Shown here: positions 34,493 to 44,034 of the stretch, piece after piece
How the letters are laid out: every line of letters starts with the position of its first letter
Numbering within the stretch: the first letter of the stretch is position 1
DNA from: Cyanobacterium sp. Dongsha4
Lineage (GTDB): Bacteria; Cyanobacteriota; Cyanobacteriia; Cyanobacteriales; Cyanobacteriaceae
Reading direction: 5' to 3'
Length of the DNA: 64,000 bases
Assembly: GCF_036345015.1 (NCBI RefSeq)
Contig: NZ_CP084098.1
Coordinates: 434,001 to 498,000 of the forward strand
Notes under the pieces: model-generated
What the model was told of the DNA's origin: nothing
Database searches by the model: none
What the model saw: the letters and a program-made list of their open reading frames with translations, nothing else
Translations under genes and position numbers: made by a program

Positions 34493-35710
34493 TTAGGGTT
34501 CAACCCATTTACCATCGGCTTTGATGAGATTAATTAACTCTTTTACTCCCTCTGTCTCTGGCACTTTTTTGATTTCTTCTCTACCACGATACAGGGAAAT
34601 ATAACCCGGTTGCTTACCTACATATCCATAGTCTGCGTCTGCCATTTCTCCCGGTCCATTAACAATACAGCCCATTACAGCTATATCTAATCCTGTTAGG
34701 TGTTTGGTTGCTTCTCTAACCTGATGTAATACTTCTTCTAAGTTAAATAAAGTACGTCCGCAGGAAGGACAAGCCACATATTCCACCATTGTCTTCCGTA
34801 ATCCTAAAGCCTGTAAAATGCTATAACAAACAGGAATTTCTTTTTCTGGGGCTTCTGTTAAAGATACTCGGATGGTGTCGCCGATACCTTCTGCTAATAA
34901 AGTACCAATTCCTGCTGTGGATTTAATCCTGCCATATTCTCCATCTCCTGCTTCGGTAACTCCTAAATGTAGAGGATATTCCATTCCTAACTCATCCATT
35001 CTTTTTACCATGAGACGATATGCCGCCAACATGACAGGCACACGGGAGGCTTTCATGGAAATGACTAGATTACGAAAATCTAAAGACTCACAAATTTTGA
35101 TAAACTCTAGGGCTGATTCTACCATCCCTTCGGGAGTGTCACCATAGGTAAAAAGCATTCTTTCTGATAAAGAGCCATGATTAACACCGATACGCATTGC
35201 TTTTCCTTGTTCTCTTAAGGAAACAACTAACGGTTCTAATGTTTCTTTGATTTTTTCCCCAATTTGGGCAAATTCTTCCGCAGAATAGGAGGTGCGATCG
35301 CTGCTTGGTTTTTCAAATACGTATAACCCCGGATTTATTCTGACTTTATCAACGTGTTTAGCCACTTCTAAGGCAATTTTCATTCCATTATGATGCACGT
35401 CAGCAACTAAAGGAACAGGCTGATAACTTTGTGCTAATTTAGCTTTAATTTCCCCAACCGCTTTCGCATGGGCAAGACTTGGCACTGTCACCCTAACAAT
35501 TTCACAACCAATTTCATGTAAACGACGGATAGCCGCAACGGAAGCATCCACATCGAGAGTATCTTCGTTAATCATAGATTGTACTACGACAGGATTGTTG
35601 CCCCCAACAGTTACGTTTCCGACTTTGACAGGGCGGGTTTTGCGTCTATGAATAGTCGTATCAAATAAGTTATTGTCTAAATCCCTTAGAGGTTTATCAA
35701 TAGTTTGCAT
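34493..35710 (-). CDS. ispG: 4-hydroxy-3-methylbut-2-en-1-yl diphosphate synthase
   Basis: Penultimate [4Fe-4S] enzyme of the MEP isoprenoid pathway, converting MEcPP to HMBPP with ferredoxin in cyanobacteria. Family landmarks: [17 protein letters not shown] (about 28-44), [11 protein letters not shown] (about 100-110), [15 protein letters not shown] (about 173-187), and Fe-S cysteines in [18 protein letters not shown] and [21 protein letters not shown]. 405 residues from ATG 35710; the longer ORF upstream is rejected. Confident. Confidence 0.97.
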   Translation of the reverse strand: MQTIDKPLRDLDNNLFDTTIHRRKTRPVKVGNVTVGGNNPVVVQSMINEDTLDVDASVAAIRRLHEIGCEIVRVTVPSLAHAKAVGEIKAKLAQSYQPVPLVADVHHNGMKIALEVAKHVDKVRINPGLYVFEKPSSDRTSYSAEEFAQIGEKIKETLEPLVVSLREQGKAMRIGVNHGSLSERMLFTYGDTPEGMVESALEFIKICESLDFRNLVISMKASRVPVMLAAYRLMVKRMDELGMEYPLHLGVTEAGDGEYGRIKSTAGIGTLLAEGIGDTIRVSLTEAPEKEIPVCYSILQALGLRKTMVEYVACPSCGRTLFNLEEVLHQVREATKHLTGLDIAVMGCIVNGPGEMADADYGYVGKQPGYISLYRGREEIKKVPETEGVKELINLIKADGKWVEP

Positions 35711-36307
35711 CGTCTTGCTTTTATGGCTATTATTTATAATCAATTTTATTTTAAAGGACAATGACAGGGTTTTTGATAATAAACCTTTATTCTTTTGCTC
35801 TAAGGCAAGTATTTTTCTCTGAGACATTAGGAATAATAACTTTATAATTGTTAAACTTTCTTAAAATATTTTTATAGGGTAAATCTTAACATTATTGACC
35901 GAAATTAGATAAATATTTACTATTTTCAATGGTTAGTATTTTTTATCAGTGATTCTACAGTATTTTTTAAGTAAGTGTCTTATATAGCAATGCTATTTGA
36001 GTTGTGTTTTTTTTGTTGTAAAAAGCAAAAGTCAAGAGCCAAAAGGCAAGAAAGATTATATATTCGGTGTTTGTTTTCTAATAGATGATTTTTTGTCAAT
36101 GATTTAGAAGTGCTATATATAAAGAAGAAGATAAATATTCTTTATGCCTAATTCAGCAGATATATAGTTGAAAAAATTGAAAATAATTTAATCTTTAGTA
36201 TCTCTATTTATCCACAGACAAAAATAAATTACTAGATCTCATTTTTCTTAATTTAGAGTTAATATATTAATTAAGAGGCAGTCAGAAATTTGGAATTCAA
36301 GACTGAA
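35711..36307. other. Intergenic region with a TATATAGCA-ended MITE-like element
   Basis: Divergent space between ispG and the small secreted protein. Contains the element at 35981-36119 and otherwise AT-rich sequence without a recognised gene. The ispG promoter should be in 35711-35900. Confidence 0.45.
35981..36119. mobile_element. Small MITE-like element with TATATAGCA ends
   Basis: TATATAGCA at 35981-35989 and TGCTATATA at 36111-36119 are perfect 9-bp inverted ends; inside them the similarity is weaker. 139 bases, no ORF, AT-rich, contains AAAAGGCAAG. The TATA termini fit TA-target elements of the IS630/Tc1 type, which is inference. A related single end is at 19355. Confidence 0.5.
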
Positions 36308-36703
36308 ATGATAATTATGTTAAAAAATAACTTGAACTGTCATACAAATTCTTTAGGAATTTTTGTCATATTATCGCTTATAAGTATCAATAGTTTAATG
36401 GTTGAACCTAGTTTTGCTCAAACTTCCTCACCCATAGAAGAAGATGTATCAATTACGGGAGATTCTTTACAGGGTTTGGATTCTAGCAGTCTTGCTGGAA
36501 ATCAGTCCAATACTCCAAAATGGGATGTAACCGTTGAAAGAGAAAAAAAACAACCCAGTTTTAGTACGGGGAATGAATTTTTTGACTCTTTATTACAAAA
36601 GCAATCTGAACCTACCAAAACTTCTACAGAGGAAAAAATTAACACAAATAAAGGTGATGTTCCAGTTAATCAAGGAGGTACAATTCCTTTATTTAATTTC
36701 TAA
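36308..36703 (+). CDS. Small secreted protein of unknown function
   Basis: Not recognised. About 131 residues with an N-terminal signal peptide (hydrophobic core LGIFVILSLISINSLMV, cleavage plausible after SFAQ). The mature part is Ser/Thr/Asn/Gln-rich and low in structure (SSPIEEDVSITGDSL, NTPKWDVTVEREKKQ, FDSLLQKQSEPTK). Exported, periplasmic or surface. ATG 36308 is chosen; ATG 36317 also fits, and the TTG at 36290 is unlikely. A stand-alone gene downstream of the MITE-like element. Confidence 0.55.
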   Translation: MIIMLKNNLNCHTNSLGIFVILSLISINSLMVEPSFAQTSSPIEEDVSITGDSLQGLDSSSLAGNQSNTPKWDVTVEREKKQPSFSTGNEFFDSLLQKQSEPTKTSTEEKINTNKGDVPVNQGGTIPLFNF

Positions 36704-36854
36704 CAGAGATTAGTTATTCTTAATTAAAAAATTAAGCCCACTTAGCTATACTTCTGTTTGAGAGAACATTGTTGGGTTGCAGTGGGTAAGAAGCGAGAAA
36801 TAATAGGCTAAAGTGAGAAAAATTTATTTTCAATTTTTGCTGATAGCTTGATAG

Positions 36855-37403
36855 CTAATTATTAAAGATTTCTGCGTCTTTCAGCAAGGGAGCATTTTTA
36901 TCTTTTTCCGAAAGAATTGGAGTTTCTTTTAAATTCCAGTTAAGGGCAATTTCTGGATCATTCCAACGAATTGATCTATCATGTTGTGAGCTATAAAAAT
37001 TATTGGTTTTATATAAAACATCAGCAGTTTCAGAAAGCACTAAAAAGCCGTGAGCAAAACCTTCTGGAATCCAGAGTTGTTTTTGGTTTTCTGCACTCAG
37101 TTTAACGGCAACCCATTTTGTAAAAGTTGGGGATGATTTTCTTATGTCAACTGCTACATCTAATATTTCTCCGTTAATTACTCTGACTAATTTGGCTTGT
37201 TTCTGTTGTACTTGATAATGTAATCCTCTTAAGACATTTCGTTGAGAATGGGAGTGATTATCTTGAACAAAGTTGGGATTTAAGCCTGTTTTTTCTTGAA
37301 AAGTTCGAGCATTAAAACTTTCATAAAAAAAACCTCTATCATCTTGAAAAACTTTAGGTTGAATGATGAAAACTTCGGGGATTTCAGTAGTGATAATTTC
37401 CAT
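36855..37403 (-). CDS. rfbC: dTDP-4-dehydrorhamnose 3,5-epimerase
   Basis: Third enzyme of dTDP-L-rhamnose synthesis, cupin fold. FQDDRGFFYESFN (about 20-32), NVLRGLHYQVQQKQAKLVRV (about 57-76, catalytic His in RGLHYQ) and GFAHGFLVLSE (about 116-126) are family-defining. 182 residues, normal. The pathway's thymidylyltransferase-like gene is at 44035, separate from here, so the pathway genes are scattered. ATG 37403. The 90 bases upstream to murF suggest possible co-transcription with murF, which reads in the same direction. Confidence 0.95.
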   Translation of the reverse strand: MEIITTEIPEVFIIQPKVFQDDRGFFYESFNARTFQEKTGLNPNFVQDNHSHSQRNVLRGLHYQVQQKQAKLVRVINGEILDVAVDIRKSSPTFTKWVAVKLSAENQKQLWIPEGFAHGFLVLSETADVLYKTNNFYSSQHDRSIRWNDPEIALNWNLKETPILSEKDKNAPLLKDAEIFNN

Positions 37404-37492
37404 AACTTTTCTTTTTTTATATGTTTTTTATATGTATGAAATTTGTTGAGTTTTCGAGAGCAAAAAATACTTTGCACTTATTGCCCAGATTT

Positions 37493-38845
37493 TTAATTAA
37501 TAAAGACTTCTACTACTTTACTTAAACCAACGGAATTAGATGCTTTAAATAAGATACGATCGCCTTCTTGTGTTATATTTTGTAAAGCGGAAATTAAATT
37601 TTTATGGTTGCTATAAATTTGTGAAGGAATACCATTTGCACCTTCAGCAATTTGTTTTGTTGCTTCTTCATCGGCTAAAATTAAGACTAAATCAAGGTTT
37701 AAATCTTTTATGGTTTCTCCTACCTGACGATGTAATATAGGGGCATAATCTCCTAATTCTTTCATAGTTCCTAATACTGCTATTTTGCGTTTTCCATCAG
37801 TTTGGGCTAGAAGTTTTAAAGAAGCCAACATAGATTCATAACCAGCGTTATAGGTTTCGTCTAACACCAGAATATCATTGGCTAGAGAATAACGTTTTGC
37901 TCTTCCTTTTGGTAAATTAACCTCTATGCCTTGTTGTAAAGGAGTTAAATCTAACCCTAAAACTTTAGCTGTAGCTATTGCTCCTAAATAGTTTAGGGCA
38001 TTATGTTCTCCGAGTAAAGGTAATGGATAAAGTTGATTATCTACTTTAAGGGTGGAGTCGTTGATTAATTCTCCCAAAAAATTTCCCGATTTCAAACCAT
38101 AGGTAATAGTTTCTCCTGTCCAAACTTTTGTTGCCGTTGATACTAATAAATCATTATCTCCATTAATAATTGCGACTCCTGAATTATCCATATTTGCTAG
38201 TAATTCACATTTTGCTTCGGCGATGGCTTCTCGTGAACCAAGTAAACCGATATGAGCAGTTCCTACATTCGTAATTACACCGATATTTGGTTGGGCAATT
38301 TCAGTTAATAAGGCAATTTGCCCTTTTCCCCTCATTGCCATTTCTATAACAGCATAATTATCGTTTTCATCTATTTGTAAAAGAGTTTTTGGGACACCAA
38401 TTTCATTATTATAATTGGCTTCTGTTTTTAGGACTTTTCCTTGTGTTTTTAAAACAGCACTAATTAATTCTTTTGTCGTTGTCTTTCCTACTGAACCAGT
38501 CACACCAATAACTGGTAATCCTAAATTTTGCCGCCACCATTGAGCTATTTTTTGATAGGCTTCAAGAGTATTTTTTACCTGTAAAATGGGAAAATTTTTG
38601 TTAATTAAGTTACTATATTTTTCATTAACAATAGATGCGATCGCACCTTTCTCAAAAGCATTATCAAGGAAATCATGACCATTAAAGTTTTCTCCTTCTA
38701 AAGCTAAAAAAATTTCTCCTCTTTTTAAAGTACGAGTATCGGTACTAATTCCTACACAATTTTCTGCTAAAATCTGAGAAGAAAAAGAAGAACATTTAGC
38801 CTCAGTAATTTCACGTACAAAATCGACATTTGCAAAAGTTTTCAT
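37493..38845 (-). CDS. murF: UDP-MurNAc-tripeptide-D-Ala-D-Ala ligase
   Basis: Adds D-Ala-D-Ala to the UDP-MurNAc tripeptide, the last cytosolic step of peptidoglycan precursor synthesis. ATP-loop GVTGSVGKTTTKELI (about 114-128), EANYNNEIGVP (about 140-150), EMAMRGKGQI (about 168-177), and LDETYNAGYESM (about 325). 450 residues, normal. ATG 38845. Upstream of rfbC in transcription with a 89-base gap. Confident. Confidence 0.95.
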   Translation of the reverse strand: MKTFANVDFVREITEAKCSSFSSQILAENCVGISTDTRTLKRGEIFLALEGENFNGHDFLDNAFEKGAIASIVNEKYSNLINKNFPILQVKNTLEAYQKIAQWWRQNLGLPVIGVTGSVGKTTTKELISAVLKTQGKVLKTEANYNNEIGVPKTLLQIDENDNYAVIEMAMRGKGQIALLTEIAQPNIGVITNVGTAHIGLLGSREAIAEAKCELLANMDNSGVAIINGDNDLLVSTATKVWTGETITYGLKSGNFLGELINDSTLKVDNQLYPLPLLGEHNALNYLGAIATAKVLGLDLTPLQQGIEVNLPKGRAKRYSLANDILVLDETYNAGYESMLASLKLLAQTDGKRKIAVLGTMKELGDYAPILHRQVGETIKDLNLDLVLILADEEATKQIAEGANGIPSQIYSNHKNLISALQNITQEGDRILFKASNSVGLSKVVEVFIN

Positions 38846-38989
38846 AAAAAGAAAATATAAAAAATCAGTAATTTAAACGATATGAAAAATAACCATTTAT
38901 ATTAGAATTTTAATTAGAGGTAAAAATATATGTACCTAAAATTCTTCAAAAAATAATTTAAACAAAAATATATCACATCATGAACTGCC

Positions 38990-40306
38990 GTGAATATCAA
39001 CTCTTTATCAAAACGCCAATACAACAATATTATAGGGGATGAGCAATACCTCTATGATCATTTGCTAGAGTGTGTTAAAACTAAATCTCCTCAGCAAGTA
39101 TTGGATAGATTCAGACATTTATTTATTCAGGCAAGAAATTACGATGATCAAAAAGTATTAGAAGTTTTAGCCAAATTAATTGCCAATAAACGAGCAGAAT
39201 TAAATTTTTCTTCCGTATTGAATCGTTGTTGCCATATTCTTATCAATATGTGGCAGTTAAACCCAAAAACTCAAACCTTTATTGTCGAGTTAGTTGAACT
39301 ATTCGACTATCTTCCCTCTGGAGTAGGTATTGGTAAATCTTATTCTAGTCGTATGGTGCAGTTGGTTAGACATTTTTTAACCACTGATTACTATAAACAA
39401 ATTCAACGTCTCGCAGTTATTATTGGTGAGAATCAAGAACGAAAAAATAACCTCATTCCCACAAAGCCGAAACAAGAAACAGTGGGAAACCTAATTACTC
39501 GTTATCCTTACTTGTATGATCATTGTCTATTAAGTGTTGACAGTAGTTCTGAACAACAACAAACTGTTTATCAAGTCAAAAATCAACTAGAGAAAAAATT
39601 TGAAACGGAATTATCGCAATTTGTGACTTATCAAATTAGGGTAGCACAAGCAGGTAGAGAAAAAATGGCACAACAGGAAAGAGAAAGAATTATTAAACCT
39701 GTTACTAATCCTACTCTATTAAGTGACAGAGATTTAGGAAGAAGTTTGAAACATTATGTAGGACCTGTGGAAAATGGCTATTCCTATCAGGATTTATCTC
39801 GTAGTTTTTTAACCCATACTAGCGATGTGCGTAATTATCAATTATTCAAAGATGATTTATATGAATATATAATACAATCTGTGGATGGTAAATATGGCAA
39901 ACATAGTTTTAACAAAAGACTTTATGACAAAATGCAAGAGTTGTATCCTAAATATAATCAAGCCAAACCCGACGAATTTTTAAAAATGCGTACCTATAGT
40001 CAGGTTTTTAATTACCTCATTGTCGAAAGCCCTCAAAATCCAAATCACTTAGTGTTTATGGATATGATTAGTAATATGGGAACAACAAAAACCATTGGCT
40101 TAATGTTGAAGTTAGTCTTAGTTTGCAGTAAAGTCAAACCATACTTAGAAAAAAGATTTTCCATCTTATTTAATCACTACGAGTCTTTCACCAGAGAAGG
40201 TGCTGGTTGGTTAGTTAGAAGTTTAGAAAAAGTCCATGTAGCTTTTAGTGTTAATTTTGGTAATGTTGATATGTCTTTCTTGAAAAGAATTTATGTCAAA
40301 AATTAA
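38990..40306 (+). CDS. Conserved hypothetical protein (438 aa)
   Basis: Not recognised. A 438-residue, largely alpha-helical soluble protein. N-terminal part is helical-repeat-like (LLECVKTKSPQQVLDRFRHLF, VLEVLAKLIANKRAEL). A basic linker near residue 220-240 (REKMAQQERERIIKP) precedes a C-terminal half with YSYQDLSRSFLTHT and FLKRIYVKN. GTG start at 38990; the ATG at 38980 is in another frame. Stand-alone gene, divergent from murF across 144 bases. No function is claimed. Confidence 0.6.
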   Translation: MNINSLSKRQYNNIIGDEQYLYDHLLECVKTKSPQQVLDRFRHLFIQARNYDDQKVLEVLAKLIANKRAELNFSSVLNRCCHILINMWQLNPKTQTFIVELVELFDYLPSGVGIGKSYSSRMVQLVRHFLTTDYYKQIQRLAVIIGENQERKNNLIPTKPKQETVGNLITRYPYLYDHCLLSVDSSSEQQQTVYQVKNQLEKKFETELSQFVTYQIRVAQAGREKMAQQERERIIKPVTNPTLLSDRDLGRSLKHYVGPVENGYSYQDLSRSFLTHTSDVRNYQLFKDDLYEYIIQSVDGKYGKHSFNKRLYDKMQELYPKYNQAKPDEFLKMRTYSQVFNYLIVESPQNPNHLVFMDMISNMGTTKTIGLMLKLVLVCSKVKPYLEKRFSILFNHYESFTREGAGWLVRSLEKVHVAFSVNFGNVDMSFLKRIYVKN

Positions 40307-40374
40307 CTTCCGTGACAAATTATCCTTAGTAGGGTTATTTGCAAAAAAAATATTATAAATAACTAAAAAATATA

Positions 40375-40476
40375 ATGATACAAGGCTTATTAAGAGATAG
40401 TTATTTAGAGTTTGAAGAATTTATAGACTGGTATCCAAATTATCAAATCAACTATTTTTCCCGGATTAAATCTTAA
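40375..40476 (+). pseudogene. Possible remnant of a Uma2-type nuclease gene
   Basis: A 33-codon ORF whose middle, LEFEEFIDWYP, resembles the N-terminal FEEFLEWYP signature of Uma2 (DUF820) putative endonucleases, common and mobile in cyanobacteria. It stops early, and no Uma2 core (PD-(D/E)XK) follows. It lies between the 438-residue gene and rsmA. The match is short, so this is tentative. Confidence 0.3.
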
Positions 40477-40519
40477 CACTGAACAGATTTTCAGGGGTGA
40501 TTTATAAATATTATAAATA

Positions 40520-41356
40520 TTAGTTTAGATAATTACTTAAATTTATCCATTCTTCAAGACTTAAATTTTCTGCACGAGCTTGAGGATTGAGATTTAGTTT
40601 TTCTAAAGTGTCATTTAACGTGTCAGGAGAAATTAAAGATTTTAAATTATTTTTCAGCATCTTTCTTCTACTAGAAAAACCTAATTTAATTAAACTGTCT
40701 AAAAACGCTGGATTTTTCGCAGGACTAGCTAAATTTCGAGGAGTTATTTTCACCACCACAGAATCAACTTTTGGCGGAGGATAAAAGTCCCTAGCTGGTA
40801 CAGTACAAACTATTTCACAGTCTGCTAAATATTGCACTTTTAAAGTTAGAGCTCCATAAACTTTATTATTCGGCTCTGCTGTAAGTCTTTCCCCTACTTC
40901 TTTCTGAATTAATAAAACGATCGCATCTAACTGTTTTTCTGCGGGTTTACTAATAGTGCCTAAAAGTTTTTCGATAATAGGACCTGTAATATTATAAGGT
41001 ATGTTAGCAACCACTTTATTGTAAGCTAAAAAATCAGGAAAAGGTTGTAAAATTTCTGGTAAATTTAACTCTAAAAAATCTCCTTCTAACAAGAGAAAAT
41101 TATCTGTTTTTCCATAGTCATTTACTAATTTTTTACATAAATCCCGATCAATTTCCACAGCTAATAGTTTGTCAACTAAAGGCAATAATCTTTTTGTTAA
41201 AACCCCTGTACCTGGTCCTATTTCTAAAATGCGATCGCCCTGAGTGCCAGTTTGGGGATTACTTTTGTTTAACTCAGCAGAAAAAATGATTGTATCTAAG
41301 GCTTTTTGACTTTTTAACCAGTGTTGTCCAAACTGTTTTCGGGGTCTAATGGTCAT
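40520..41356 (-). CDS. rsmA: 16S rRNA dimethyladenosine methyltransferase
   Basis: Dimethylates A1518 and A1519 (E. coli numbering) of 16S rRNA late in small-subunit assembly. RKQFGQHWLKSQKALD at the N-terminus, ILEIGPGTGVLTKRLL (motif I, about 45-60), VEIDRDL, and the catalytic KVVANIPYNITGPIIEKLL (NIPY motif, about 117-135) are present. SSRRKMLKNNL is near 235. 278 residues, normal. ATG at 41356; GTG at 41359 would add one residue. Alone on its strand, divergent from hisIE. Confidence 0.95.
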   Translation of the reverse strand: MTIRPRKQFGQHWLKSQKALDTIIFSAELNKSNPQTGTQGDRILEIGPGTGVLTKRLLPLVDKLLAVEIDRDLCKKLVNDYGKTDNFLLLEGDFLELNLPEILQPFPDFLAYNKVVANIPYNITGPIIEKLLGTISKPAEKQLDAIVLLIQKEVGERLTAEPNNKVYGALTLKVQYLADCEIVCTVPARDFYPPPKVDSVVVKITPRNLASPAKNPAFLDSLIKLGFSSRRKMLKNNLKSLISPDTLNDTLEKLNLNPQARAENLSLEEWINLSNYLN

Positions 41357-41503
41357 CACAAACGCTTAAAGGTGCAATGTATAAGTATAACACTAACTCT
41401 ATTTATCGAACAGAAAATGTAATCAAAAGAGGGAAATTTGTTGCCCAATACTGATATGATTATAAAGACCCAATCATATTTAATAGTTACCAGTAATCCT
41501 CAA

Positions 41504-42154
41504 ATGTCTATTAATCCTTCAATTCCCCTCAGTCAATCAATCCCTGTGGATAAAATTCAATACAATGAGCAAGGATTAGTACCAGCTATTACCCAAGATT
41601 ATCTTGATGGTACAGTATTAATGATGGCGTGGATGAATAAGGAATCTCTACGTAAAACCCTTGAGACAGGAGAAGCATGGTATTGGAGTCGTTCTCGTCA
41701 AGAATTATGGCACAAAGGAGCTACTTCTGGACATATTCAAAAAGTGAAAAGCATTCGCTACGATTGTGACAATGATGCCCTTTTACTTACTATTGAACAG
41801 GTTGGCGATGTAGCTTGTCATACGGGAGAAAGAAGTTGTTTTCATCAAATTGATCATTCTAAGTCTGCCCCCTCTGCAGATACTTTGACAGAATTGTTTA
41901 AAATAATATGCGATCGCAAAGAGCATCCCGTTGAAGGTTCTTACACCTGTAAATTGTACGAAGGAGGAGATAATAAAATTCTCAAAAAGATTGGCGAAGA
42001 AAGTGCCGAGGTTGTTATGGCTTGTAAAGATAATGACCCTGATGAGATTGTCGCCGAAGTTGCCGACTTGTTCTATCATACCCTTGTTGCTTTAGCTTAC
42101 CATAAAGTTAACTTACGAGATGTTTACAAAAAACTGCAAGAAAGAAGAAGATAA
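41504..42154 (+). CDS. hisIE: Bifunctional phosphoribosyl-AMP cyclohydrolase / phosphoribosyl-ATP diphosphatase
   Basis: Fused HisI-HisE enzyme of histidine biosynthesis, steps 2 and 3. HisI part: [44 protein letters not shown] and [12 protein letters not shown] carry the metal-binding Cys/His. HisE part from about residue 120: [30 protein letters not shown]. Start is uncertain: ATG 41504 gives 216 residues in family range; ATG 41456 would be longer with weak similarity. Plus strand, divergent from rsmA. Confidence 0.93.
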   Translation: MSINPSIPLSQSIPVDKIQYNEQGLVPAITQDYLDGTVLMMAWMNKESLRKTLETGEAWYWSRSRQELWHKGATSGHIQKVKSIRYDCDNDALLLTIEQVGDVACHTGERSCFHQIDHSKSAPSADTLTELFKIICDRKEHPVEGSYTCKLYEGGDNKILKKIGEESAEVVMACKDNDPDEIVAEVADLFYHTLVALAYHKVNLRDVYKKLQERRR

Positions 42155-42303
42155 TTTAGCTCAACGGACAAAAAAGTAAAAAGTAAGGAGTAAAGAGCAA
42201 AGGAGTTTTTAGAAGACTCTAATCATGATTATTTCCTTAATATTTTTTGATTAATACTGACAGCACATTTGTCTTTTAGTAAAACTTAACCATAATTTCT
42301 CAA

Positions 42304-43389
42304 ATGACAGATATAGATCTCTTAATGATGAATCGATGTATCCAACTGGCTAAACAAGCAGAAGGAAAAACATCTCCTAATCCATTAGTAGGGGCAGTTA
42401 TTGTCAAAAATGGAGAAATTGTCGGAGAAGGGTATCATCCTCAAGCAGGATTACCCCATGCGGAAGTTTACGCCCTAAAACAAGCAGGAGAAAAAGCGAA
42501 GAATGCTACGGTTTATGTTAATTTAGAACCTTGTAACCACTATGGTAAAACTCCCCCTTGCACTGAGGCTTTAATTAAGGCAGGAGTAAAGAGGGTTGTA
42601 GTAGGAATGATTGACCCCGATGAGAGGGTTTCGGGCAGAGGAATAAAACGATTAGCAGAATCGGGCATAGAAGTAAAAATTGGGGTGGCAGAAGATGCTT
42701 GTTTGCGTTTGAATGAGGCTTTTATTCATCGTGTTAAAACAGGATTTCCTTTTGGGGTTTTTAAGTATGCCATGACTTTAGATGGGAAAATAGCGACGGA
42801 TACGGGGCATAGTCAATGGATTACGGGAAAATCCGCACGGCATTTTGTTCATGAGTTGAGAAGTATATCATCAGCCGTAATTATTGGGGGTAATACTTTA
42901 CGACGAGACAATCCTTTACTTACTACTCACGGTTTAATGTCTCATAATCCTTTGCGGGTGGTGATGACTGCTTCTTTTGATTTACCTACTTCTGCCCAAT
43001 TGTGGCAACAAGATACGGCTAAAACTGTTATTTTTACAACTCCTCAACCTGATTCTTCTTTAAAAGATAGTTTACTGTCTCAGGGGGTGGAAATTGTGGA
43101 AATAGCGAATCTTAACACGACTATGGTTATGGAAAATTTAGCGAAAAGGGGATGTAATTCTGTTTTGTGGGAATGTGGCGGAAATTTGGCAAAAGATGCG
43201 ATCGCATCTGGTAATATTCAAAAAATATACTGTTTCATTGCTCCTAAAATTATCGGTGGGAAAGGTCTTTTTTCCCCCATTGGTGATATGAAAATAGATA
43301 ATATGAATAATGCTTTAGCTCTTACAAACACTTATATTCGTCAAATAGATACTGATTTTTTAATCGAAGGTTATTTGAATTTTCATTAA
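42304..43389 (+). CDS. ribD: Riboflavin biosynthesis deaminase/reductase RibD
   Basis: Bifunctional enzyme of riboflavin synthesis. The deaminase domain has HAEVYAL (about 60-66) and PCNHYGKTPPCTEAL (about 78-92), the zinc site. The reductase half starts about residue 150: FGVFKYAMTLDGKIA, SVIIGGNTLRRDNPLLT-like IIGGNTLRRDNP, and VLWECGGNLA. 361 residues, normal. ATG at 42304 follows GGAG-poor sequence. About 150 bases downstream of hisIE, likely its own unit. Confident. Confidence 0.95.
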   Translation: MTDIDLLMMNRCIQLAKQAEGKTSPNPLVGAVIVKNGEIVGEGYHPQAGLPHAEVYALKQAGEKAKNATVYVNLEPCNHYGKTPPCTEALIKAGVKRVVVGMIDPDERVSGRGIKRLAESGIEVKIGVAEDACLRLNEAFIHRVKTGFPFGVFKYAMTLDGKIATDTGHSQWITGKSARHFVHELRSISSAVIIGGNTLRRDNPLLTTHGLMSHNPLRVVMTASFDLPTSAQLWQQDTAKTVIFTTPQPDSSLKDSLLSQGVEIVEIANLNTTMVMENLAKRGCNSVLWECGGNLAKDAIASGNIQKIYCFIAPKIIGGKGLFSPIGDMKIDNMNNALALTNTYIRQIDTDFLIEGYLNFH

Positions 43390-43447
43390 TACTAAAAATA
43401 CAATATTATTTACATGAAAAGACTGAAATTTATCAACAAATTATCTA

Positions 43448-43906
43448 ATGAAACAAAAAATTAATAAAAGATATATTTATCAACAAATTTTTACAACCCT
43501 TAGCCTATCAATAATACCTCTAAATTTTGTTTGTGCAGAACCTGTAATTTATGATTTCACCGTTAACGTGACAGAAGGCTCTCTCAAAGGTAATACTTAC
43601 AATGGCTTTATTGTCTATGATGATGAAACAATTACAGGTACAGAAGAAGAAATGATTACAGTTGAAGATGGTTTAAAAGTCTGTATGAATTTCTTTAATC
43701 AAAACTATGACGAGACTAAAGACTCCGACTATCCCCAATACCCTCAACTTACTCTCAAAGATGGCAAACCCGAAAGTTTAGATTTTTGGCTAGAGCCTAA
43801 TCCCCGTCGTCAATGGTGGAATGAAAATGGTTGGTTAGTAACCGTTACACAACGTCCAGAAAATAGCAATTTACCCGTTAATTGCCTAAATGGTGTTGCT
43901 CCATAA
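43448..43906 (+). CDS. Small secreted conserved protein
   Basis: Not recognised by name. 152 residues with a signal peptide (IFTTLSLSIIPLNFVCA, about 14-30). The mature part starts EPVIYDFTVNVTEGSLKGNTYNGFIVYDD (in pieces), a beta-rich pattern seen in cyanobacterial exported proteins, but no C-terminal PEP-CTERM signal exists. Two Cys (CMNF and VNCLNG) may form a disulfide. It lies 58 bases after ribD on the same strand. Function unknown. Confidence 0.55.
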   Translation: MKQKINKRYIYQQIFTTLSLSIIPLNFVCAEPVIYDFTVNVTEGSLKGNTYNGFIVYDDETITGTEEEMITVEDGLKVCMNFFNQNYDETKDSDYPQYPQLTLKDGKPESLDFWLEPNPRRQWWNENGWLVTVTQRPENSNLPVNCLNGVAP

Positions 43907-43958
43907 AAATATGATTATGGTGAGAGCATAAGGAATTTTAACTGCTACCTCTTGCCAG

Positions 43959-43975
43959 ATGCGAAGTTACTTATC
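43959..43975. repeat. 17-bp repeat copy, inverted partner at 908
   Basis: ATGCGAAGTTACTTATC, exact reverse complement of 908-924. It is followed by CACTTTTTCATCAA (43987-44000), a motif recurring at 22410 and 60653. Confidence 0.6.
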
Positions 43976-44034
43976 CTCGGCGACACCACTTTTTCATCAA
44001 TCCCTAATAATTATGAATTATTTATTTCATAGAT

